Source: Bacteroidales bacterium UBA1628 (GTDB lineage Bacteria; Bacteroidota; Bacteroidia; Bacteroidales; UBA932). Taken from it: a stretch of DNA of 30,566 nucleotides. Below are positions 7,935 through 15,810 of this stretch, piece by piece; position 1 is the stretch's first letter, and each line of letters begins with the position of its first letter. The position numbers were made by a program, and so were the translations under genes. Below the pieces are notes generated by a model that worked only from the letters and a program-made list of their open reading frames with translations, did not search any database and was not told where the DNA came from. The stretch is taken from contig DCMG01000087.1 of the NCBI GenBank assembly GCA_002321335.1, forward strand, positions 1 through 30,566, written 5' to 3'.

Positions 7935-8591
7935 CTATTTTTTATGAGGCATGTATATTGTCGACTTTTGGTTGGCGAACGGTGAAGAGTTGTTGTAAGT
8001 CGGAGAACCGACATTGTTGATTTGCGTGCCGAAAGCCGGTCTGACGGGAGCGTTCATTTCAGGGCACGTGTCTTCAACAGGAATAAAGTTGTCCTTAGGC
8101 TTCAGGTTTAGTTCCAAAGTGTTGACAAGAATAAAGTAAAGCTCATAACTCTCACCGATGGTAATGATGTCGCCATTCTTGCATTCTTTCGGATCAAAAC
8201 CAAGGCTGACACCATTCACCATGGTTCCACAGGTTGACCCCAAATCCTGAACAAAAGCCAGAATGCTTGTGGTGCCATCCTCATTATGCATCTGACGAAC
8301 CACAAGGTTGGCATGTTTTTCAGACACCGTGGATTCCAAAAGACAAATGTCAGATGAATCTGAGCGTCCGATAATATTGGAACCGGCTCTTAACGGCCAA
8401 TATTCTCCGAGCATTGTCTTTGAAACAGAATACACGAAACCAATCAACGGTTTCTCGCCTGGCTTTGCGTTCATTTTAGGATCCGAACCAGGGTAATAGG
8501 TTCCGGATGGGTTCTGAGACATCCCGGAATACGGTTGGTATCCGGCTCCGGAAGCCGGCATACCAGGATAAATAGTTTTGTTAGAGTCCAT
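7935..8591 (-). CDS. Soluble FHA-domain protein with terminal TIY motifs
   Basis: This is a 218-residue protein with no signal or TM segment, so it is probably cytoplasmic. Residues 1-48 are rich in Gly, Pro, Tyr and Ser. The FHA domain (about 60-157) has IIGR (73-76), SEKH (90-93, the usual Arg of SxRH replaced) and STCGTMVNG (119-127). The two ends carry matching motifs, KTIYPG (residues 5-10) and STIYMP (210-215), whose threonines are plausible kinase targets for intra- or intermolecular FHA binding, as in GarA/OdhI-type switches. That last point is inference. It is the first gene of the minus-strand trio. Its start at 8591 leaves only 45 bases, holding the right inverted repeat, before the divergent protease gene. 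Confidence 0.88.
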   Translation of the reverse strand: MDSNKTIYPGMPASGAGYQPYSGMSQNPSGTYYPGSDPKMNAKPGEKPLIGFVYSVSKTMLGEYWPLRAGSNIIGRSDSSDICLLESTVSEKHANLVVRQMHNEDGTTSILAFVQDLGSTCGTMVNGVSLGFDPKECKNGDIITIGESYELYFILVNTLELNLKPKDNFIPVEDTCPEMNAPVRPAFGTQINNVGSPTYNNSSPFANQKSTIYMPHKK

Positions 8592-8609
8592 AAACTTATT
8601 TTAATGTTT

Positions 8610-8628
8610 AACTGTACGTTTAATAAAA
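8610..8628 (-). repeat. Right 19-bp inverted repeat (IRR)
   Basis: This is the exact reverse complement of 6339-6357. It occupies nearly half of the 45-bp gap between the divergent genes starting at 8591 (minus) and 8637 (plus). Read rightward it contains TACGTTTA (8615-8622), one base off a TAnnTTTG box, but no convincing -33 element lies at the right distance. Confidence 0.9.
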
Positions 8629-8636
8629 AATCTGTT

Positions 8637-10151
8637 ATGAAACTTATAAAAATAGGTAGGGCTCAAAATTCAGACATAAAACTGCAAAGCCCGTATGTGA
8701 GTTCCAATCACGCTGAGATAGTCCTTTTGGACAATGGGGACATTTTGTTGATTGACAATAGTTCCAACGGAACATTGCTAAATGGGGTAAGAGTGACTCC
8801 GGGTGTTGAGGTGCCTATCCGTCGTGGGGATCAGGTCACGTTCGCTGACACCCCGTTGGATTGGAATCTTATCCCTAACGTGGTTGTCCCTCCTACTGTA
8901 AAGAGAATCATTAATATCGGTTCCAACAACAGGAACGATATTTCCATAAGCGGGAATGGTGTCAGCCGTTTCCATGCGACTATCCGTGAGATGAAGGATG
9001 GCAAGTGGTTCATCTGCGACACGAGCACTAACGGCACCACTGTCAACGGCATGGGAATCCCTAAAAACAGATATGTGCCTATCACGTACAAGGACACGAT
9101 TGTCTGCGGTGGTGTGCCTGTCAAGAATCCTATCCCTAAGCCAAAGTGCAAATGGTGGATTCCGGTTGTCGGCTTGGCTGCCGCTGCGTGTGTGGCTCTC
9201 GGTGTACTCTTTTGTGTAAAAGGAACAGATATCTTCCTACCGACATATACAGATGAGGAAATAGCCAAAATGTATGGAAATTCGACCGTCTTCTTGTATG
9301 GCTCATATCATTTTGAAGTTGAGTGTGGCAGTCTTGACATCGCCAAACTTCCTGACCCGGATAAGCCTGGCAGACCGTTATATTCAAAGTTCGTGATCTC
9401 TGATGGCCACTTAATGCAATATAATGGCGACAATAGTATGGATTTCACAGCGACTGGTTTCCTTGTAGGTCAGGATGGGTATGTCGCGTCAAATCTTCAT
9501 GTGGCCAAACCTTGGCTCAGTACGAATCGTAAGTACTTGTCGAACGAAAGCACTATTATTAGTCAAGCTGGTGACCTCTATAGGAGCAAGCTTAACAAAC
9601 TTGTCTCCAGTGGTTACACCGAGGTCATCCAGTACATCTCGCAGATTCAGATCAAGGGTGTGAGTGATGGCACATTGGTATTCCCTAACGGAGATTTCCT
9701 TGACATGGCGAACACTCTGAATTGCCATGAGGTCATATCCAGTGATGACCCGAATGTGGACCTTGCCATATTCAAGATCAGAGCCTCATCTTTCAAGTCT
9801 ACGTCAAGATCTTATGTTCCAATCAAGTATATCCGTAAAAACAGTCCTGATAGAGGTAAGCATATAGTGTCAATGGGATTCCCTTATGGCGTGGACATCT
9901 TTGACAATCCACTGAAGACTCCAATTCAATATAATATGCTCTCAGGTGCAATCACAAGGAATGACAATGCATATACATTTGGCTTTGACGGGGCTTCTGC
10001 GCCGGGTGCAAGCGGCTCTCCTGTTTTTGACAAACATGGAAGACTGATTGGTGTCCTGTGTGGCGGAATCGCTGACACACAAGGTTTCAATCTGGCTGTC
10101 AGATCCTCTGAACTGGAGGCTCTTCTTAAAAAGGCTAAAATCACTAAATAA
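8637..10151 (+). CDS. FHA-FHA-TM-trypsin-like (HtrA-type) serine protease
   Basis: This is a 504-residue fusion. FHA1 (1 to about 80) has IGRAQNSD and NGTLLNG. FHA2 (about 88-165) has SRFH and NGTTVNG, but its GR is GS. A TM segment (about 172-194) is followed by a chymotrypsin-fold protease domain (about 210-500) with His288 in SNLHVA, Asp375 in NVDLAIF and Ser459 in GASGSP. With the FHA domains in the cytoplasm, the protease lies in the periplasm. No PDZ domain is seen, unlike DegP. Start choice: the frame is open back to 8535, but the ATG at 8637 starts directly on the FHA fold, as in the paralogue at 6933, and avoids overlap with the divergent gene. It heads the eleven-gene operon, and the next gene starts 9 bases on. 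The substrate is unknown. Confidence 0.9.
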   Translation: MKLIKIGRAQNSDIKLQSPYVSSNHAEIVLLDNGDILLIDNSSNGTLLNGVRVTPGVEVPIRRGDQVTFADTPLDWNLIPNVVVPPTVKRIINIGSNNRNDISISGNGVSRFHATIREMKDGKWFICDTSTNGTTVNGMGIPKNRYVPITYKDTIVCGGVPVKNPIPKPKCKWWIPVVGLAAAACVALGVLFCVKGTDIFLPTYTDEEIAKMYGNSTVFLYGSYHFEVECGSLDIAKLPDPDKPGRPLYSKFVISDGHLMQYNGDNSMDFTATGFLVGQDGYVASNLHVAKPWLSTNRKYLSNESTIISQAGDLYRSKLNKLVSSGYTEVIQYISQIQIKGVSDGTLVFPNGDFLDMANTLNCHEVISSDDPNVDLAIFKIRASSFKSTSRSYVPIKYIRKNSPDRGKHIVSMGFPYGVDIFDNPLKTPIQYNMLSGAITRNDNAYTFGFDGASAPGASGSPVFDKHGRLIGVLCGGIADTQGFNLAVRSSELEALLKKAKITK

Positions 10152-10160
10152 CGTTCATTG

Positions 10161-11618
10161 ATGAAACGTCTGCTTTATATTGTAACATTGGCCATTCTGA
10201 CCTTGCCTCCTTTGCGCGCGCAAAATGTCGAGACTGTATATTGCAAGGATGGCAGCGAATACTCGGGTTATATATCCAAGCAGATTCCCGGGACAGAGTT
10301 GACGGTCAATGCGGTCATGGCCCGGATTGTCATCCCTCGGGATGATATCAAGGAAATCCGTTCCACAAAGATACCTGTTTGCTGTCTTACCCAAGGTGCC
10401 AAGGACTATCTGGCCAAAAATAATCTTGTTAATGATGGTAAGGTTGAAGTTTCGACCGTCACCACCGACAACTCTGTGCATGATGAGGTTGTCATTGTCA
10501 GAGAAAACAAGAACAGCGTCATGTTGCTGTCGTTCGCCAGAACGACCTACAAATTGACATGGGGCTCTGTCAGAAGAACCAGCAAGTCTCCTTGTGGTTA
10601 CGCGCTTACGGATGAGGTTTTGCTGAATACGGGAGAGAGCCTTTATGGCGTCATAACGGATCAGGTTCCAGGTTCAAGCATGACTTTGAAGAGCGGCAAA
10701 GGACCGGTCAACGTCAGAATGTCGGATGTGATAAGTGTATCGACCCAACTTGGATCGAAGGAAAAAAAGGAGATATGGGAAAAGATTCCTTTATTCGATT
10801 GCCTTACCATGAATAATGGCGTTGAATATGAGGGGCTTATTATCTCAAGACTTTTGGGTAGATCCATCACTATCCTTCTTCGCGCGGACGGTCAGGTAAA
10901 GATTCTTCCTCAGAAAAACGTCAAGGTGTTCAGGAAGACGATAAACCCGGCTGTGGTATGTCAGAACAGCGCTCTCGCTCAAGGTCTTCTGGCCAAAAAG
11001 GATTGCATGGATGTCGCATCGGATTCTACATATTCAAGTGACAGCGCCGAGAGAATCCGGAAGGCAGAGTCAAATGAAGTGGGAACGTCTGATGTGGCCG
11101 CTGTCGCGGAATCAGTTCAACAACCTGTCGAGGAAACTGAGGATAAAGGCAATGGCATAGTGATCAACAAAAGGAAAAGTCAGGAAGAAAGACCGATAAG
11201 AAAAGCGGATGACACCACTTCCGAGGCGAATGTTCCTGCAAAGGAACCCATATTCACCATCAATGGCAGAAAGATGGAGTGTGCGGCCACATATTTCGAT
11301 TCGGGAGTGTCATATGTAGTTTCCGGGTCGTCAACCATAGTCGGCCGAGGGGATTATGTCACGATTGAAGCCACTGACTTGTACGTGGGCTCAGCCAGTG
11401 TTTTTGTGGCGAAGGAAAGAAAGGTCAATAATGAGGAGTCCTCATATTATGACAGGAAATATCCGTCTTTCAGCCACACAGATGACAGCCCTTACCAGAA
11501 TTGCGATGTGGTTCGCAGCGACCGTAATGCTGGAAAGATTAGTTTCAAGATCACAAGAAGGGGGTTCTTTGTCTTGGTGGTCAACGACATGTACATTTTG
11601 CTGATTGAGGTAGAGTAA
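10161..11618 (+). CDS. Secreted protein with three DG-x-x-x-G repeats
   Basis: This is a 485-residue exported protein of unknown function. A signal peptide ends in PLRA-Q (residue 20/21); I use the ATG at 10161, since the preceding codon is TTG. Three related beta-rich units of about 43 residues occur at about 25-67, 153-194 and 214-257. Their shared pattern is a Gly-Tyr/Leu-x-Gly hairpin, a PG or LG turn, and a final strand rich in Ile/Val ending VxxI/V. A partial fourth unit may lie at 108-140. The pattern resembles short G-rich units common in exported Bacteroidota proteins. A charged linker (about 285-365) leads to a C-terminal beta-rich region (about 365-485). It lies between the FHA protease and the kinase, 14 bases before the latter. 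Confidence 0.8.
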   Translation: MKRLLYIVTLAILTLPPLRAQNVETVYCKDGSEYSGYISKQIPGTELTVNAVMARIVIPRDDIKEIRSTKIPVCCLTQGAKDYLAKNNLVNDGKVEVSTVTTDNSVHDEVVIVRENKNSVMLLSFARTTYKLTWGSVRRTSKSPCGYALTDEVLLNTGESLYGVITDQVPGSSMTLKSGKGPVNVRMSDVISVSTQLGSKEKKEIWEKIPLFDCLTMNNGVEYEGLIISRLLGRSITILLRADGQVKILPQKNVKVFRKTINPAVVCQNSALAQGLLAKKDCMDVASDSTYSSDSAERIRKAESNEVGTSDVAAVAESVQQPVEETEDKGNGIVINKRKSQEERPIRKADDTTSEANVPAKEPIFTINGRKMECAATYFDSGVSYVVSGSSTIVGRGDYVTIEATDLYVGSASVFVAKERKVNNEESSYYDRKYPSFSHTDDSPYQNCDVVRSDRNAGKISFKITRRGFFVLVVNDMYILLIEVE

Positions 11619-11632
11619 TTATTATTTATTGT

Positions 11633-12700
11633 ATGTCAGTAATCAGAGTTGAAGGGGCGGCGGAGAAGCAGGCCGGCATATATTATGAGTATGATGCCGC
11701 CGCCGCCCCGATAGGCGAGGGGGGAATGGGAAAAGTGTTCGTCGGAGAATGCGTGAGCGAGTCTACCGGGGAAAGGATTCCCGTTGCCCTTAAGCTTATT
11801 TCAAGTCCGACAAAGGATTTGATAGACAGGGCGATGCGGGAGGCTTCCGTGCAAATCGATCATCCGAATCTTTTAAGAATGTACGGGTTCATTCCGAACA
11901 TGGAATATGATTCGTATCAAAAGAATTATATAGTACGTTACTATATAGTGATGGAAAGACTTGTGGGAGTGACTCTCAGCAGCCTTATAAGTGGTTGCTT
12001 CATCGATTGTTCCGGGATGCATATTCCGTATGCTCAAAGTTTGTATGAGAGTTATTGTTCAGACAGAAAGAAGACGGTTGTCACAATCATGAGCAATATC
12101 TTGGCTGGGGTAGGTGAACTTCATTCCAGAGGCTTCATCCACAGGGATCTTGATCCAAGCAATGTTATGGTCACGATTGATAATGAGATCAAACTCATTG
12201 ACTATGGCATCTGCAAACCATACGCTTTGAGTCCTGCCTCCGGTCCTAAGTTGACTCAGGTCGGCGCTTTGATCGGAAAGGTGGATTATGCGGCCCCTGA
12301 GGTTATAACCGGCGATGTCGCAAACCACAACAGGACTACGGATATATATTCATTGGGCATCATGCTTTATCAATTATTTACCGGGTCATTGCCTTTTGCC
12401 GGTGATAATTCACAGATAATGCAGGCGCATCTGAATCAAAATATTCCTTTGCGGAATATTAATGATTCGCAGATAAGAAATGTTGTTGACAAGGCGACAC
12501 GTAAGGATCAGGCGTCCCGTTATCAGAACGTTTCGGATATGTTGGCTGATTTGCAAGAAAATGTAAATCCAGAACCCGATGGTGGCGATGGTGGCGATGA
12601 TGGCGATGGTGTAAAAAATCCCGGGCCTAAATGGTGGGTATATCTGCTTGTTGGTATTGCCGGTCTGGCGGCAGGAGCCATAGCAGCTTTAGTGATATAG
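11633..12700 (+). CDS. Membrane-tethered eukaryotic-like Ser/Thr protein kinase
   Basis: This 355-residue Hanks-type kinase should phosphorylate Ser/Thr in partner proteins read by the cluster's FHA domains. Visible motifs are the glycine loop GEGGMGKV (28-35), ATP-binding Lys54 in VALK, Glu70, catalytic HRD (170-172) with Asn177, metal-binding Asp190 and APE (221-223). Two variants stand out: the catalytic loop is HRDLDPSN, with Asp in place of the usual Lys, and DFG is DYG. The catalytic Asp and Asn are kept, so it is probably active. After the kinase fold comes an acidic Gly/Asp linker (DGGDGGDDGDG) and a TM segment (about 334-355) ending at the C-terminus. It therefore has no sensor domain outside, unlike PknB-type kinases, and signals must come from partners. 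Its role parallels PpkA. Confidence 0.95.
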   Translation: MSVIRVEGAAEKQAGIYYEYDAAAAPIGEGGMGKVFVGECVSESTGERIPVALKLISSPTKDLIDRAMREASVQIDHPNLLRMYGFIPNMEYDSYQKNYIVRYYIVMERLVGVTLSSLISGCFIDCSGMHIPYAQSLYESYCSDRKKTVVTIMSNILAGVGELHSRGFIHRDLDPSNVMVTIDNEIKLIDYGICKPYALSPASGPKLTQVGALIGKVDYAAPEVITGDVANHNRTTDIYSLGIMLYQLFTGSLPFAGDNSQIMQAHLNQNIPLRNINDSQIRNVVDKATRKDQASRYQNVSDMLADLQENVNPEPDGGDGGDDGDGVKNPGPKWWVYLLVGIAGLAAGAIAALVI

Positions 12701-12717
12701 ATTATAAGTCGCTGATT

Positions 12718-14292
12718 ATGAAATCGTTTGTCAAGATGCGTTTGAGGCGTTCGGTATTGTCTGTTCTTACTTTTCTTGTCTTGTCATCAGGCTTGGCGGG
12801 GGCTCAGGCCCTTGACAATATGACAAGGCGCAAGATGAATCTGGCGGTACTCAATGTCTTGGATGATTACCAATTGGCTACCGCCATAAATTCAAAGTCA
12901 GACAGATACCGTTTCATCCAATTGTTTGAAAGTCCGGATGCTCTGATATTCTGCGATTTGTTCAATAGTGGAGAATCCTTCAAAACAAAGATCTCCGCTC
13001 AGGATTATGCTGACTTACTGATGAACAAATGTGAGAATGTCAACGCCGACATCGCAGATGTTAAAAAAGGAGATTATTACTATGACTCAGAGTCTGTATG
13101 GCATTGTAAGGTGACATTGGACAAAACTTTGACATACAATGACATGAATGGAGTCCTTTTCCCTCCGTTCAGCGACTCGCCGGCTCCTTTTCGGTTAGAG
13201 GTTGATATGGTTTATGATGAGAGTTCCGAGAGAATGAAGATTCATAGCATAAACTGCCTTAACCAAGACGTATTCATACCGATGAACGATTATTATATCG
13301 TTCAACGTAACAAGGAAAAGAAAGATTCATTGCGAGATTGTCGTGTGACCATTAAGCGGCAGCCTTTGAAGTTTAATAGTTTTGGACAGGCATTCGCTGA
13401 AAAAGGTAAGGTCGAATATTGGGATTATGACGTTAAGGTCGATAAGAAACTTATTGCGGAGGATGATTCTTATGAGATGGTCATTCTGAACTATAAGAAG
13501 AAGTCTTTCCGGATCAAGGCTCATTATGGGATGACCTATAATTCCCGTTATGACATCCGGTCCGTTACGAATTTCACCAGAAAGGAGTCCTCCGGAAAAG
13601 AGGCCGGGGTTGATATAGGCTTCTCTTTTTCAGCCAGCAAGGGTTTCCGGTTTGGATTGTTTACAGGTGCGACAGCATCATTGTCCACAATGAATCTGGC
13701 CGTTGACAACATTGTGTATAAGTATAATACCATTGATGGCTCCGGTCAGGAATATACGAGAAACTACAACATCTCATCCGCGGCGCAGGATATTAAATTC
13801 ATGGATGTCGCGGTTCCGCTATACATGAATTTGAATTTCAGAATCGCCAGTGGGGTTTCGTTATATTTTGACCTTGGCGGCCGGGCCTACTTCAATCTGC
13901 TGGCGGACGTCAGCCCTATGAAACTTGATGGCACGATTGTCTCAAAATATCCGAAACAGACTAAGACAGAGACTTTCGCCGTGTCTACGAATGAGTTTTT
14001 GTCTCCTAAGGCATTTGAGAGGGAAAAGATGGATTATTCTGTTTTCGGCAATGTTGGATTGGAAATTTCCATTGTCCGCAACTCAGTGTACCTGCTGGCT
14101 TCCGCCGGGTATGAATACGGCCTGACGTGGACATACAATTCTGACGAGAATATGTTCTGCGGGCAGTCGCAGTATCCTTATGTATATTATGCGCCATATG
14201 GAAAGGATGTCGTTTTCCGGCCTTTTGCTGATTGCCTGTCTTTCAGAAGAGAATGTTTATGGTTTAATGTTGGTCTGATGTTGAAATTGTAA
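12718..14292 (+). CDS. Exported outer-membrane beta-barrel protein
   Basis: This is a 524-residue protein with an N-terminal signal peptide (cleavage near GAQA, residue about 30). Residues 31 to about 270 form a mixed alpha/beta region containing several short charged strands. From about 275 on, there are alternating amphipathic strands with Gly/aromatic residues (DIGFSFSASKGFRFGLFTG, then VPLYMNLNFRI and LYFDLGGRAYFNL), ending WFNVGLMLKL. This is the usual pattern of the small Bacteroidota outer-membrane barrels. Start choice: the frame is open from 12631, inside the kinase gene, but ATG 12718 puts the signal peptide first. It would provide the outer-membrane element of this envelope system. 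The exact family is not recognised. Confidence 0.82.
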   Translation: MKSFVKMRLRRSVLSVLTFLVLSSGLAGAQALDNMTRRKMNLAVLNVLDDYQLATAINSKSDRYRFIQLFESPDALIFCDLFNSGESFKTKISAQDYADLLMNKCENVNADIADVKKGDYYYDSESVWHCKVTLDKTLTYNDMNGVLFPPFSDSPAPFRLEVDMVYDESSERMKIHSINCLNQDVFIPMNDYYIVQRNKEKKDSLRDCRVTIKRQPLKFNSFGQAFAEKGKVEYWDYDVKVDKKLIAEDDSYEMVILNYKKKSFRIKAHYGMTYNSRYDIRSVTNFTRKESSGKEAGVDIGFSFSASKGFRFGLFTGATASLSTMNLAVDNIVYKYNTIDGSGQEYTRNYNISSAAQDIKFMDVAVPLYMNLNFRIASGVSLYFDLGGRAYFNLLADVSPMKLDGTIVSKYPKQTKTETFAVSTNEFLSPKAFEREKMDYSVFGNVGLEISIVRNSVYLLASAGYEYGLTWTYNSDENMFCGQSQYPYVYYAPYGKDVVFRPFADCLSFRRECLWFNVGLMLKL

Positions 14293-14296
14293 TGTT

Positions 14297-15181
14297 ATGA
14301 TACGTAAATTTAAATGTAAAAATTGCGGTCACGTGTATGAAGCGGATGAACTTAATCCAAACTGCGTGAATTGCGGGTCAGATAATGTGACTCCATACAA
14401 ACCGATTTCACCGGTCGTCAAGGTTCTTGCGGTGGCGGTACTAGGTTTAGGTATAGGCTTCGGTTGCGCTAAATTGGTGTCGATCTTTGTAAATAATACC
14501 GAGATTGTCAGTGACAAAGGTCAGGATGGCATGTCGTCAATTCCATTGTCGCCAGGCGGCGGTGGAATCAATTTGCCGGACAATTCATCAGATACCGAGG
14601 ACACTAATGTAGGTAATGGCGAGGCCTTGATGGAAGTCAGTTCAGGCAAGCCGGAAATAGTTTCGGTCTCAGATCCGGTCTATGCCAACGGCTCCTACAA
14701 ATTCGAAGTCAAGGCGACAACAAAAGATGGAGATGACATGGTCTTCAATCTTTATGCGACCGGGGTCGTCGATCCTGTCGCATATTCATCAAACGGTGTT
14801 TTCAGAAATATTCCACCTACTGAAGATGAAACGGGAATCTACACCCTTGAAGTCAAGAATTCGAGGACTGGTGAATACACGTCTTGTCCTGTTTCCGGCT
14901 TTGTTCAGCAGGTTGAGAAAAAGGTGATGGCAAAGAAACTCTCTGTTGAAGATTTGCAGAAGATGTTTGATTCAGGCTCTGTGCCATCCAATGTCAAGTC
15001 CAGTTTCGCTTCTGGCTATAAAATCGTATGCTCAGGGTTGGCAGAGGATGAAACCGCTCCGGACAGATATGAGGAGATATTAAACAGGCTGATCGCGTCT
15101 TGGTCAAGTGTGGTAGTGACCGGAGTCAAATACAATGACAGAGACCAGATAACTTCCATTAATGTTAAAGTGAATTATTGA
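14297..15181 (+). CDS. Zinc-ribbon protein with TM segment and periplasmic domain
   Basis: This is a 294-residue bitopic protein. An N-terminal zinc ribbon uses Cys7, Cys10, Cys23 and Cys26 (two CxxC knuckles of the rubredoxin-like type). A TM segment at about 39-65 follows, then a Gly/Ser/Asn-rich linker, an Ig-like beta region (about 112-205, GIYTLEVKNSRTGEY) and a C-terminal alpha/beta part (about 210-294). As with the kinase, phosphatase and FHA proteins, the folded N-terminus is inside and the C-terminal part outside. It starts 4 bases after the barrel gene, and its stop overlaps the next start (TGATG). The zinc ribbon may bind another protein of the cluster; that is a guess. Confidence 0.82.
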   Translation: MIRKFKCKNCGHVYEADELNPNCVNCGSDNVTPYKPISPVVKVLAVAVLGLGIGFGCAKLVSIFVNNTEIVSDKGQDGMSSIPLSPGGGGINLPDNSSDTEDTNVGNGEALMEVSSGKPEIVSVSDPVYANGSYKFEVKATTKDGDDMVFNLYATGVVDPVAYSSNGVFRNIPPTEDETGIYTLEVKNSRTGEYTSCPVSGFVQQVEKKVMAKKLSVEDLQKMFDSGSVPSNVKSSFASGYKIVCSGLAEDETAPDRYEEILNRLIASWSSVVVTGVKYNDRDQITSINVKVNY

Positions 15182-15810
15182 TGGTTAAGAGAATTTTAGC
15201 CCTGTTTGTCCTAGCGTTCTTATTCTGGCATCCATGTTCCGCCATAGTCGATCCGGCATCTCAGGAGTTGCGTTTTATTTACATAACCAACACCATAGAT
15301 ACTCCGACCGCTTCATTGACCAAGCATTTGAAACAGGTGTATAAGGATGGGATAAACTATGGGTATCCTACAATATTCTATCTGTCCAACATGAATAATT
15401 CCGTGGTCGCGACAGTCGGTCTTGGACATGATGATTCGAAGGCTTTTGGCGAGATCATAAATATTCTCCAGACGAGCACATACAATAATATTGACGCATA
15501 TCAGGATCTGGAGAACATTAAGGAAATCTTTGATGCTGTGGACTTTTTGAATGAGGATGGCAAGTTTCAATACCAATCGATGGTTTGGGATTTCTTTATC
15601 AATCAGTCTTTTTGGGATTTGCACTATAATGACAAGATAATCGCTGGGATATGTTATGTTCTTGACATAGACAGCCTTCCTGATGGTTGTTTCCGCATCA
15701 GGGTTCAATATTCCGGTATGGGTGATTTGACATATGACATCCGTAATCCTTTGGGAACAAGACTTGATTGTTCCAAGATTGCTAATTTCGACTTAATCAA
15801 ATTTGAATGA
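15181..15810 (+). CDS. Small secreted protein of unknown function
   Basis: This is a 209-residue protein with a clear signal peptide (KRILALFVLAFLFW, cleavage near CSA, residue about 21). The mature part is a mixed alpha/beta domain starting QELRFIYITNT, with no motif I recognise. The ATG at 15181 overlaps the previous stop by one base, and its own stop overlaps the next start (ATGATGA), so translation of the three genes is probably coupled. By size and location it could be a small periplasmic partner of the next protein, as TssP or TssQ are for TssR, but no sequence evidence supports that. Confidence 0.8.
   Translation: MVKRILALFVLAFLFWHPCSAIVDPASQELRFIYITNTIDTPTASLTKHLKQVYKDGINYGYPTIFYLSNMNNSVVATVGLGHDDSKAFGEIINILQTSTYNNIDAYQDLENIKEIFDAVDFLNEDGKFQYQSMVWDFFINQSFWDLHYNDKIIAGICYVLDIDSLPDGCFRIRVQYSGMGDLTYDIRNPLGTRLDCSKIANFDLIKFE

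Larger units (their letters stand above)
6339..8628. other. Candidate invertible segment carrying FHA, PP2C and FHA genes
   Basis: This is a 2,290-bp block whose two ends are perfect 19-bp inverted repeats (6339-6357 and 8610-8628). The repeats sit in the narrow gaps immediately outside the three minus-strand genes, so inversion would break no gene. These three genes run opposite to the eleven-gene operon that follows, although they encode partners of its kinase. After inversion all genes would run rightward from the promoter at 6189-6217. No recombinase is encoded in the window, and no obvious target-site duplication is seen, so a transposon is less likely. Inversion itself is inferred, not observed. 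Confidence 0.5.

Noticed and set aside
6339..8628. Insertion sequence or composite transposon
   Set aside because: The terminal inverted repeats fit, but there is no transposase inside and no clear target-site duplication outside; the cargo is a signalling set.
8535..8636. Upstream extension of the FHA-protease gene by 34 codons
   Set aside because: It would run through the right inverted repeat and overlap the divergent FHA gene; the FHA fold starts directly at the ATG at 8637, as in its paralogue.
12631..12717. Upstream extension of the barrel gene inside the kinase gene
   Set aside because: The ATG at 12718 places a normal signal peptide at the N-terminus; the extension would bury it.
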